Below, piece after piece: positions 12,829 through 24,151 of a stretch of 64,000 nt of DNA; position 1 is the first letter of the stretch; each line of letters opens with the position of its first letter. The position numbers and the translations under genes are program-made. Where the stretch lies: contig NW_024041262.1 of assembly GCF_014851395.1 (NCBI RefSeq), positions 14,405,252 to 14,469,251 on the forward strand, in the 5' to 3' direction. The DNA is from Micropterus salmoides (lineage: Eukaryota; Chordata; Actinopteri; Centrarchiformes; Centrarchidae). The notes beneath the pieces are model-generated. The model saw only the letters and a list, made by a program, of their open reading frames with translations, made no database searches and had not been told where the DNA came from.

Positions 12829-13050
12829 GCTGGACAACAAACCAGACCTGATTAGACTAGACTAAAAGTAGGCTAGACTGAAGCAGACCAGATCAAACAG
12901 GGCTGGACTGGACTGCACCTAACCAGAGAGAACTACGCTGGTGTAGATCCGACCAGACCAAGCTAGCCTAGTCAAACCCCAACTAGACTAGATGTCAGAC
13001 CAGAAAAGGCTAACGTAGCCTTGATTAGTCCTAACCAGATCGCATCAGTC
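12829..13050. repeat. Degenerate 5-mer tandem repeat (ACCAG/CTAGA type)
   Basis: The stretch is built from words such as GACTAGACTA, GACCAGA, GGACTGGACTG, CCGACCAGACC and AACTAGACTAG. Their rough 5-bp spacing suggests an old, eroded pentanucleotide array. It begins about 20 bp downstream of the pde6c stop codon and so should lie in the 3' UTR. Confidence 0.7.
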
Positions 13051-13072
13051 CAGATCCAAGCATTGGAGGAAC

Positions 13073-13113
13073 TTAGCAGATGGTGCAGGTCTTTGACTTC
13101 GCTCCGTCGCCAC
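13073..13113 (-). CDS. pde6c: pde6c last coding exon with CaaX box
   Basis: This 41-nt exon follows an acceptor in tttatatagcag. Joined in phase 1 to exon 21, which ends after AAA AAA C at 13224 before a GTTAGA donor, it adds GDGAKSKTCTIC and then TAA. A C-terminal Cys-Thr-Ile-Cys fits the CaaX rule and the membrane anchoring of PDE6 catalytic subunits. If the GTTAGA donor were not used, exon 21 would read straight into an in-frame TAG and end EEAKKR with no lipid anchor. The CaaX outcome is the main argument for this exon. Confidence 0.85.
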
Positions 13114-16100
13114 CTGCTATATAAACACACAGAAATAAAATTTAAAAAATGCTTTGGGATGATTCTTAACACACAGGGCATCAACTGGATAAATATGCAC
13201 AAAATCAAGTTTGATTTTCTAACGTTTTTTGGCTTCCTCATCTTCCACTTTCTTCTTCTGATCCTCAATGGCCTTCATCTTTGCGTTGTATACCTCAGCC
13301 AGCTCACTCCAGTGTGCCCTGTTGTTGTTTAGCCCATCAAACATGGGCTGGATCTCCTTGTGGAATCTGGAAAACTCCTGGAAATGAAAATCAAACACAC
13401 TGGATGTAAGTATGTGCTATTCAGTGTGGGATAAATACTGTAGAGGGAGAAGAACCTACAAGAAGGAAAACGTTGGTATTGCAAATGCACGATATGCCTT
13501 TTAGACCAGAAGGCAACCGACAAATGTTCAGGTTTATGGATGTGTGCGTTTTTGTCCAAATACCATCCTGACAAACAGCCAGCTGACATTCCTCCTGGGG
13601 CCAGCTGGGTTCAACAGGTCCATCCCCATACATCCTGTTTTCTAATGTTGTCGAAACTAGGTAACTCAATGGTCATTTTTGTAGTCTTTTTTTATTAGAC
13701 TAGATTAATACATTTAAGTTTACCTGCTGTTTTGTGTTTCAATAGTGTTAGTTCCTCCGCTCTGTTACAGCAGACTTGAAGCTACACCATTCTGACACAC
13801 ACACTCCTCCAAAACTGAACACCTATACAGGGCTTTACAAATTGGTATTTACTGCACAGTTGGGAGAGGGCTTGAAAAGAAATTTATTGCCTTGAAAATA
13901 GAATTCACACTTTAAACTAGGGCCTGGGAGTGAGGTTAATGACTCTGTTTAGTTACTTTTACAGTTTATATTTGTAGAACTCATACCCTTTGAAAGTCTC
14001 ACAATCAATTCAATTGAACTGTATCAAAACAACTCGTGGACAGAATGTACTTTTTGTGGCGCTTTGCTGAAAATCTAACTCAAGTAGAAGCGTGGACGAA
14101 ATCGTTACACCCCTCTTGACTGTGGGTGTGTTTAAATTCCAGCAGTTACAGATGAATTGTTGCAACACAGGGCACAGGCCAGACTCCCTTTCTACAAAAA
14201 TCCATGTTTTTTTTTTTCAGGCCTCGGGATATAATAATAACACTCAAAAACGCTCACAAAATGGTGGAGTTGTGCGGCGTAAAAGCTGATTGTTACCTTG
14301 TATACGAATGAGCACACAAAGTCGATGAAACCGCACTGCATCTTGGGTAGCTGTTCAGCACAGTTTCTGTCCATCATGGGCTGAGAGGAAGAGATGGGAG
14401 AGTTTCAGGTTGAAAACAAATCCTGAGAAAACTAAGAAAACAAAATCACGTTAAAGGAACAGAAGGTACAAGAGATGTATGAGCCTTACAATTGGTTGTT
14501 GGTCCAAAACAGATCTCTCCAAATCTCCCTGTTCCCAGAATTCAGCAGCGACCATCAGAGCCACCTGGAGAGGAACATACATATATAGGGAGATTGCCAG
14601 TGAGTAGCAAATATTGATATAAACACATTTCCTCTCAGGACATTCTATTTTCTTGTAAGGGTTGTTTTCAATTTTTTCCAGCATACAGTATTTACGTGTG
14701 GGACGGACTTCATGTCAGCAGGGCAGGATCTCTTCTGCCAGCTATAAATATGAAAGCTGTTTTTTGACCTTGTGTAAAGCTGTTAGCATGTGATCTCAAA
14801 GTAAAAACAAACACTAATAAAAGTGGACTATTGAACCCTGTTTGATTGAATGTTCTTGTTTGAGTTATTGAGCTAGAACTAGACATATTTCCAGCTGATT
14901 AACCGGCAGGCAGGACAAAATAATGCAGAACAAACTACATGAAAACAGTATTATTAGAAATATGTGCTCCTGTGCATTTTTTTTGTTTCTTGTGAGCATC
15001 ACTATATATTCTTTAACCAGCTTGTGTGAAAGCTTCGAAGGTAACCCACCTTGCTCTGAACCTCCCAGGGCTTGGTGATAGCTGACAAGTCACAACCGGT
15101 CATCATCATGGCCCTGGAGGTGAGGGACAGACAGACAGTCAGGGGAGAGAAGATGACACACCGCTACTGATGATGATGATTTGCGAGGGGCAGAGATCGT
15201 CCCAAAAAATATATTTTAGAATAAACTAGACAGAATCTCCACTTGGTTACATACATGACGATTTCCTTCCTGGTGGAGTTGTTGGAAACATAGGCAATGG
15301 CCTCCTTTTCATCTGTCATCGGCTCTGTGGCGTTCACAATGTTTTGGAACATGGTTCTCTTTCTGTGCGAGGACAAAAAGACAAACACTGATTCCATGAA
15401 GTGCACTGAGGCAGTGAAAAGACAGATGAACATTGATTGGCTGCAGCTAAACGCCTGAGCTACAGTCTTTCACTAGCTTTATTTCAGGTCTTTCGCTAAC
15501 TGTGTCTGTAGCATTGTTGCTGCTACTGGTCTGAGTGCAGTACTTGAAGTAAAGGGCCAGATCAGTGGCGATGATGCAGACGTCAAACAAGTGCTGCACA
15601 TTCTCAAACTGACGCTTCTGGAGGTTGCAGAAGATGTTCAGGCTCTGCAAGAGACAACCGACGAGTGGTCAATGTGTGCGTGCCTTTTTTTAAAGTCTAA
15701 CATTTAAAGTTATTGTCAAGAAATCGTACCTCTTCAGCCATGAGCGTCTTGCTGTACTCCAAATGGTGCCTCTCCATGATGGAGGAGCCATGAAGTTTAG
15801 CCAGAGGAGACGCGCTCCTACAGGTACACAAAAAACAAAGAGACAAAAGATAGGAGAATAAATTGGCACACAGGCGACACACATGCACTTTAACTTCCCC
15901 CACGCACAGAATCACATTGTTTGACTTGCTTTGTCTGGTAGAGGTTGTTGGTCCCTCTGTGGTCAATATCGTGGCAGAAAGCAGCAGCCACCATGGCAAA
16001 GGCATCTAGATCAGAGTAGTACTTCCTCAGCCTCCCTGTCTGAACGCAGAGGAGACAAATCATTGATTAGTATGTGCAGGCATTTGGGTGTGTGACTGTG

Positions 16101-19100
16101 ACTACCTATAAAAAATGCACTGTTCCTGTCCAGGATGAAAATGTCTATTCTCAGTTGTGAGTGAAAGAGAAGAGGTGAAACTACAACAACTTAGAACATT
16201 AAGCTTTAGTGTCGGGATTTACTGTAAATGCAGAGGATGTTGTGCGGGCGTTACCTGCAGCAGACAGAACATGGTGTGGCCTACGTTGAAGCCATGCCTC
16301 CAGTTGTGGTAGGTGATGGCACGGTAACCCTTCCTCACGGTGTACATCCATCTGGTCAGCGTCTGAGGGGAGAGGGTGGGTATGATTCAGAGAGCAAGGC
16401 GAGAAAAAAAGTGTTATGTTATAATGTTATAATTTTAGGTGGCTTTCAGGTGAGCCATGGCCATGACTCAGTGTGATGTACCCGTGTTTTAAAAGAAACG
16501 GCGCCGCAGTGCCCGACAAAACCCACTCTGCTTTCACAGCTACACTGCTGAGTGTCAATCAGATTTGTAGCAAAAGCACATGACATGCTTTGAGAGGCTG
16601 ATTAACGATCACATCAACTTTTCTCCTCCCAGCAAAATAGACCCTTTCTGCATTCTGCATCCCTGAGGCTCATCGCTTCTGTTATCCAGTACCCACATTT
16701 CCAATGGATTATATGTTTGCATTGCACAAGTTTTTTAATCTAATCAATTCACTTTTTCATATGTATTTTAAATAAAAATTAATAAAATCCCTGATTGTGA
16801 GGGGGATAATAATAATGAACCTAATGCAGACAACTATATCCCAGCTTGGCAAAAAAAAGGGATATTCTCCCGATGGGACCGTTTGCATCACCACCATTAA
16901 GTGCATCCTCGAAATAAGTGTCTGACTGCGTGATTCACCTCTGCGGGAACTTTAAACTTTTCAACAACTCCGAGCTCAAAGAACATGCGAATGCCGGCTT
17001 TGATGAGGCCGTGCTCTGAGACGGGGAAGTCACTGAAGGAGAACAGGTACAGACTCTCTCCATCGACATTGTCAGCTGCTGGGCAGTTTGCTTTCTGCAC
17101 AAAAAACACGACACAATTCACACAGAACATGTCCATGAGTCATTAAATTCTCAAAAAAAATACAGATGACATGTGAGTCTCAAGATAGTTAACACATTAA
17201 ATACATTAGGCCTATGAATATTCAAATTCATAAACATATTTATAGTTATTTGGTTTGCCAGTGCTTTGAATCAATGATTACTGTAATAACCTTAATGTAT
17301 CACATTATCATCATATTATCATCATATCATTATTAACTGTTTCATTTCATTGCTAGTCCTGAAGGTTCAAACCAAACATACCAATAGTTTGTACATTTCT
17401 TTCTGGTCGCAGTCTTCAGGCTCTGAATCAAACTTCTCTTTGGTGTTCTAGTTATAAAAAAGAGAACAGTAATTTACAATGGCATCTTACATTCAACCCA
17501 TGAAAGTGCTGCCATCATATACAACAATTTACAGCTTGAATTCCTAGATTGGAAACAAAAAGCGGAAAATCTGAAAACATCACGTGATTATATTTTTAAG
17601 CACCTTCAGACGAGTGCTCCAAGCAGAACACTGTATAGGCTCAAATTTTAGATACCTTTAATTAGTCCTCTAATAGCTGATACTGGAGGACTGCTACTCC
17701 AAAAGCTATACACGGCGCATTAACCTTTGACTGTGTTTAATTCTGTCTTTAGTTAGTTGATTAAATGCTGAGAGCTCTATGGTAGGCGTCTGGAGAGGAG
17801 AATGTGGAGGAACGTCAGACTGACCAGAATGGACTGCAGCTCATCACTGGTGCATTTGCTCTGGTACATGAGCATCTCCTGGGCAATGTCTTTCCTATAC
17901 TCCATACGGTTCAGCCTGTCATAGGTGTCGCAGTTCAGCACTGACCAACCCAAGAACTGTGTCAGGGCCTGGCCACGAACAATGAAAGTGAGAAAGCATG
18001 AGAGAGGACAAACGCATCCAAATTCACAGCAACACAGCCACAAAAGCGCATGTACACAGATAGAAAATGACAGGATATGCCACATTGGACATATTGTATG
18101 GTGGTGACAGGAAATGAAAAGAGCACGGCGCTGACCTCAGTGATCTGTTCATCGTGTTCATCAAAAGGCCTGCCGTCTTTCCTGTTGAAGAAAGTGGCGA
18201 TGCCCACAATTTCTTCCTTCTTGTTGACAATGGGCAGCGACAAGACATTCTTGATGACAAAACCTGATTCATCCACAGCCTCTTTCTGAAAGACATTGAA
18301 ATAAAATTTTCATCACAACTGGTTTAGGGCCACGGCTACATTCTACTGGAGTATGAGCATCAAAACAGTAGGATATTAACATCTGCATGTTGCACAGGAA
18401 GGGCCTTCACATGTGTTAGTATATCAAAACCTATACTGGTGTATATTCTCTTGTGCGCATATGAGAAATCAGCTACATAGTGGATACCAAGGTGGCCACA
18501 CACAATTGCGTGTGTCCTATATATGGACAGACAGTAAAAGTGTCCTCACCTGGAAAGTGAAGTAATCATCTGCAGCCACGTTCATCATGTTGCAAATCTG
18601 CAGGCAGTCACATTAAAAACATTAAAGTCCAGCACTTTACATTGGAAATTTTACTCATAACTGCTGTTGCTAATCAATCTTTGCAACAACCTTTAACTCA
18701 ATTATATGTGTCTACCTTTAATTGTTATAAGTCATGTTTAATTTACTGTATGGAATTTTAATATGTTTAATGCAATATGTTTACCTTTTGTTAACTGGGA
18801 TTTAACAATGATCACATTTATTTAAAATGTAATAAATTACTTGTCATATATTTGGTGCCATACGTTGACATAACTGAACCAAGTCACTACATTTACAGTA
18901 TTCCAACTGATACATACCACTAGCTTATTTACTGGACAATGATAAATGTTGCTATGTCTCTGTGCCTATTGCACAAGTGCGTTCCCCTCTATTTTTCATT
19001 TTTTTATACATTCTAGTGATTCTGATAATGTACTGTCCTACAGCGGCTGTGGGAGACTTACAAAGCCATTCTCTGCAACATACGTTGGTAGTCCGCTAAC

Positions 19101-22100
19101 TAGAGCCCAGTGATCTGGAGGCGGACCACTGAAAAAAGAGAGAAACATGTAGAGTTGTATGAGCTGGAGTCAGCATATTATTGCCAGAGAAGCCAGTTAC
19201 ACAGTGCTGACTCTCATGTATTATGTGACTCATCAGAATGTTGTTAATTTGAGACTACGTGTGGATGTTTATTTTGAAATAAGACATTTAAAAATGTGAA
19301 TAGCACTCACTCAATTTCTTCATCCAAAGTCCGTAACACAATTTGTTCTGTTTATGCTGTATTTGAAATGTATCATATGATTTTGAGTGAATTTGTATCA
19401 TGTAGCTAATGCTGCTCACGGTATGACTTTGATTTCTTCTTTGCCTTCCAGGAGGTAGTCAATGATCTTGTAAAAGATGACTTCCTGTATAAAAAGCAGA
19501 AGCAGGTCAGTATTATATATTCTATTATTAAATTCTCAATCATCTTCAAACTACATTAGTGAAAATGTAAGTTGAAGAAATGAATAAATGAGGAGAAAAA
19601 TTAGTTTGTTACCCTGCCGTCAGGTGTTTTTGGTCCCTTATAGGGTTCCACATCTCCCAGTTTCACCGGCCATTCATCATAGAATTCCTGCAGGAAAAAA
19701 ACACAGACAATACCAGTTGTGAGTTATTCGTGACTGTAGCCATGGATGCCATCTGTTCAATTCTGTAAAATTGAATCACTGACGCAACACCAACCTTCTC
19801 TTTGGTCATGTCCAACAGACCCACTGAGTATCGTTCGCATAGTAGATAGGTCCTTACAGTGTAGAGCGCTTTGTGGAACTGTCTCTCAATGTCTGTCAAC
19901 TCCTCAAACACTTTGCTGGCAGACCAGAGCAGCACCTATAAGCAAATGAACGGCAATGCGGGTAATTAAATGTTTAGCTTTGGCATATAGCATGAGCTCT
20001 GTTCAGTGCATTAGAAATACCAACAGGGAACTAACACAGTATAATATCAGTGCTTAATGATGGGAAGTTCCCACTGGATAACATCACAGTATTGCATATC
20101 CACTCTCACCTACTTTCCTGACTCAAAGGATACTTAAAGCATTTATTAATTTCATAGCAGCAGTATAGTTTACCTGACTCCTTCTGGATTCCACATTGAA
20201 CATGTAGCTTGTGTAGTGCTGCAGGGCAAGGACTTGAGCAAAGTTCATGTACTTGTGGAAGAGCTAAGGACCAAAGGACCAAATCAGATTAGAGGTTTCA
20301 TTAATACACAACAGCAGATTTGAGACTGTGGCACATGTGAACTTTTTTAAGTACAGTACAATTTGGCTACATTTCCCTCAGCAAAGATGTGATTTGTCAT
20401 AGAAATCGAACTGTATATGAATTGTCTGGTGGGTGTAAAGAGTATGTATCCTGAAAATTTGACTTTAGATTTGACCAATCAGTAAATATAGACTTCATAC
20501 GGTCATTTACATCAACGTTTGGCAAATCCTTACTCAAATGACACATATTTTGCACATGGATTTACATACATAGACATTTAAGAGGTTTTCTCTGGTTGCT
20601 AAAATTCCATTAAATTTGTTATTACCAGACTCCTTGATGTTGATCAAGAACATGACTGCGCTTTTCCTTATATACTGAAGTTTACGTTTTGGAGACACTG
20701 ACCCAATCAAGATAATATGTAAAGATAAAGAGAAGTAAACAATCACTACCTCTGTGCTTATATACCTAACAAAACAATGCAGAGTTCTCAGACATTATAA
20801 TGCATCTTGGCAATTAAAGCATTAGCCCAGTGCATCGTTTTCACCAATACTCTCCTCTACATGTCTTTACTCTCTTTTTCAGTTCCTGGCAATCACCAAT
20901 GTAACTTAAGAATCAACCTCAATAGTCTGTTAAAACACAATTTCCATCTGACCCAATTTAGTCTTTATGGAATTGTGCCCCAGCGTGAGTTTGTGGCTTC
21001 TGAATAATAAGAGCCAGAAGTGAATGTTTTCTGATTCAGAGATAACATATTCCTAGTTAAATCATCATGCTTTTTTTTTCCAAGTCAAATGCTCAAAAGC
21101 AACTGCATTTAGTCAGTGAGGTCTGATTGGCTCCCACTGACATAAAGGGAGTGTTTTGCACCCTGCTGGTGAGATGTAATTACAGCAATAATCTTTATCA
21201 AGTTGCAAATTTCAAACGGTAGAGCACAGGCTTTTTTAGCAGACAAGCAACTGTGAATATGATGAGCAGAGAATTCCAAAATAGGGTGTATTTTAGCTGC
21301 TCCTTCTTAAGACAAAAAAGACCTTATATTAATTCTACAAACATCTATAGGTTTAATTTATGAAACAGTTAGTGGCAGACATGCATCGGTGCCCAAAACA
21401 CAACCCGGTTCCAGCTCACTGTAAATCAATCAATCAATCAAAATCAATCAGTAAATCAAATCACAATGTTTAAGAGTGAATGCACATGTTTAAGTGTGTA
21501 TTCTTACCGCCTCATCCTCTGCAGAAAACGCATCAGCTCCTATTTTGTTTAGCGCCATGGTGACTCCAAGGCACTCTTTGTCAGCCAACAAAGGGAAAGT
21601 GAGCAAGCATTTAGTCTTGTATCCAGTCTGTTTGTCCACAAAGTCACAGAACTTGTTATTCTGTATTGAGAGAAAATAAAAAACTTCATATGAGGTTTGG
21701 TTGAATCGAAAGGTGGATATAAAACCAAATCACTGATATACAACAACACATTTACATTGTTCATTTCATTCTCTGCAGTTTGATGTTGTTTTCATATGCT
21801 GATTAACTGCCTATCAGACTGAAAGATTCATATTCATAATAATATTATATCATATTGAGTTTTCAAATATAGGGCAGCTGTCTGGTCTTAATTTGAAATA
21901 AATGACAAATTGTTGTTTATTCTGTAATCAGTATTCTATTATTAGCTACTCTTGCTGCACATTTGACAATGGACAAGATGTGTCAAAATACCATATTCTT
22001 CAGCTGACTATTTTCATAATACAACTGATGTTTAATAAGGGATAGTTGGCTTGGAGACATGACAATAATCTTAAGAAATAATTGATATCTTTTTTTTCAC

Positions 22101-22957
22101 TTGCACAGGCACAGTTTTTATTAATCATGCCCAAACTGGTAGGCCTACTTACAATCAAACATTTTAAAAACAACAATAGCATGAACCTCACTATGTAGGC
22201 TATGTTATGCTGTACATAAATATATGAATAGCCTACCAAAATAAAAATAAAAATACGTTATTAGGTCCACAGTGAATTTATCAATTAGCAGCCGTCTACC
22301 ACCAAATGACCTTCAGCTAACTTTATAAAAAAGTAAGTTCGTTTTTTTTTTTTTAAAGACCCAGCATATATTTATAGCGCTCATTTTCACTAATACATTT
22401 GTACAAACAAACACATAATTTATGACAGCTTCAGTCAGGCGCACACAACTTTCTGAGAGAGTACTTTTCGAGTACTTTTTACTTCTCACCTTTGAGACGT
22501 CAGGAACATTTTGTGGCTTTTTGCAATGTGCGGTGTAACCGACAACACCCATATCGAGAGGGAACACAATTTCACTCTGAGGATTAATGAGGTTTGCCTC
22601 GTATTTGGATGTTGGAGTCACGTCAAAGAGGCAAGAGGCCAGCTCGGGTATTCCGTTTCTGGCCCGGCATATGTAATAACTGAGCCTGTCGGCCTGTAAG
22701 ATCAGGGCAACCCTCTGCAACACTTTGTGAAAGGACTTCTCAAAGTCAACCTGTTTCTGCAACTCCTGGACCAGCTCAAAGATGATGGCGGCCTCTTGAA
22801 CAGAGTTAATATCCTTGAAGGAAGCGGTGTCTTTGATGTCGACAGGTGCAGAAAAGGCGGCGGAGAGGGCTTCAGCGCGCAACTTCTTATCGAAGTATTC
22901 TTTGGCGAACTGTGGGTTGTTCTCCAGGTATTTCTCCACGCTATCCTTGTCTGCCAT
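13073..22957 (-). CDS. pde6c: Cone cGMP-specific 3',5'-phosphodiesterase subunit alpha'
   Basis: This is the catalytic subunit of cone PDE6, which hydrolyses cGMP in outer segments after transducin activation and so closes CNG channels. The 22 coding exons are: 22957-22490, 21660-21508, 20263-20174, 19935-19795, 19687-19613, 19484-19420, 19128-19062, 18597-18550, 18285-18136, 17968-17825, 17447-17382, 17094-16939, 16362-16255, 16039-15930, 15817-15730, 15644-15544, 15362-15255, 15113-15050, 14564-14490, 14380-14297, 13377-13224 and 13113-13073. They sum to 2556 nt in one frame, 851 aa (human about 858). Tandem GAF domains occupy about residues 70-430 and the HD-type catalytic domain about 480-820. 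Metal-site residues are visible in HNWRHGFNVGH (H560, H564), FCHDIDHRGTNN (H600, D601, H604), TDLALY (D671) and GCDLSAI (D721). The C-terminus is a CTIC prenylation box. Intron 14 has a GC donor. The start is the ATG opening MADKDSVEKYLENNP. The cone rather than rod identity rests on sequence resemblance and on the RBP4/FRA10AC1 synteny. Confidence 0.97.
15928..15930 (-). other. Non-canonical GC splice donor of pde6c intron 14
   Basis: On the minus strand exon 14 ends at 15930 and the intron begins GCAAGT instead of GTAAGT. Only this junction restores the K-S-A-S-P reading when joined to the acceptor at 15818. No alternative GT nearby keeps the frame. GC-AG introns form a small accepted class in vertebrates, and the remaining donor bases (AAA|GCAAGT) match the strong consensus such donors usually need. 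Confidence 0.88.
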
Positions 22958-23203
22958 TTTGAACTCAAGTAGTTTTGTATTCCCGTCCTCTTTTCACAAA
23001 AGCATCACCTGCAAGGTTTTGTAAAAAATGGAGAGGGGAGCTGAGCTGTGGCCTACACGGTTGGCTGGCTCAGTAGCATCCGTTTGTGCGGACTTGCATT
23101 CTCCACCGCGGTCCCTGAGGGAGTCACTAACACGTCCCGTGTCCGGCGACAGACAGAATAGGACAGAGTGCGGCTTACAGGCTGAAAGGATCAAAGTGGC
23201 CGC

Positions 23204-23220
23204 TAATTAATGTGACGTCA
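23204..23220. promoter_or_regulatory. TAATTA homeobox core and CRE palindrome upstream of pde6c
   Basis: TAATTA at 23204-23209 is followed by the perfect CRE palindrome TGACGTCA at 23213-23220, about 250 bp upstream of the pde6c start codon. Homeobox cores of this kind bind CRX/OTX/RAX-type photoreceptor factors, and TGACGTCA binds CREB/ATF. The sites are seen; their use is inferred. No convincing TATA box was found. Confidence 0.4.
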
Positions 23221-24112
23221 TGACATTAAAAGCCCTGCTTTAAGCGTCCTTAACCCGCAAATCCCAATGCTGATGGCGCAATCCTCCCTATCTTAGGGAG
23301 GACGCAGGAGAGTGAGACTATTGTCAGGTCGAAGGTTGGATACATGGGCTACATCAGGAGTGTGATCTGGAAGGTGGCAAAATGATGGAGAGGTAAAGAC
23401 CCAAGACATATTGCTGTCCTAACTCATTGGTTCGGGTGGTTTTCACAAGTCACCTTATGCCCTTACATGAAACTCAACACACCATGACACTTTGGGGTCC
23501 ATCCAACTGATGCGAAGTTGGAGCTGTGGAGGCTTAAGTGCCTTGCTAAAGAGCACCTCAACAGTCACTGAAAAGAGTTGCTTCTTGCACAGGTCTTCTG
23601 TAAGCCGGTTACTGGATTCACCAGTAGCCCTCTGTTCCAATCTGACATTTAAAGTGTGGTACCAATGTTTACTTTATTGTGAGCTCTCAGAAGACATGAT
23701 ATCAGCTCTCCTTGCCTCAAATAACCTCCTTGTCATCCAACTCCGCATTAGGGATTATCACCATTGTTGTTGTTAACGAAGGAGGAAGTACCTAAATAGT
23801 GTCAGCCACTGGCAGTGATTGTGCACAGAGCCACCATGTTACCCTATCTAATACTCTAAATGTGTAAGCAGCCTACCTGTGTACTTTAATTAAATCACCA
23901 TCATCATGGAGGTATCAGTCCCAGGACTGGAAATTGGCCAATTAGTGAGACTTAGACGTCTGAGAACAAGGCCCTAAACAAAGATGGCTGGATATTATTA
24001 ACTGAGTATACTGAGCGTATGGTTAGCAGCTGGCAGGCTGGCAAGACCAGGAGTTCCCCACTATTTTTTGCAGTGGGGATAAAGGCAAGCTTATTAAGGG
24101 ATAACTTCTAAA

Positions 24113-24151
24113 GGTGTGTGTGTGTGTATGTCTGTGTGTCTGTGTGTATGT
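24113..24151. repeat. TG-rich microsatellite
   Basis: An imperfect (TG)n tract with interruptions by TA, TC and CTG. Confidence 0.85.

Larger units (their letters stand above)
8864..13072. other. Intergenic region between the fra10ac1 and pde6c 3' ends
   Basis: The two genes converge here with about 4.3 kb between stop codons. The region holds a dispersed repeat (8960-9400), a Tc1-type MITE (10382-10605), a TA microsatellite (about 11877-11909) and a degenerate 5-mer repeat (12829-13050). A 167-codon open frame at 9998-10501 runs into the MITE and has no recognisable motif. The pde6c 3' UTR must begin at 13072, but I saw no convincing nearby minus-strand AATAAA; one occurs at 11925-11920. 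Confidence 0.6.

Noticed and set aside
15164..15433. 89-codon minus-strand open frame
   Set aside because: It is pde6c exon 17 (15362-15255) extended into its introns, not a separate gene.
21421..21460. AATC tandem words in a pde6c intron, considered as a microsatellite
   Set aside because: Only about four units in a row, too short and impure to list as a repeat.
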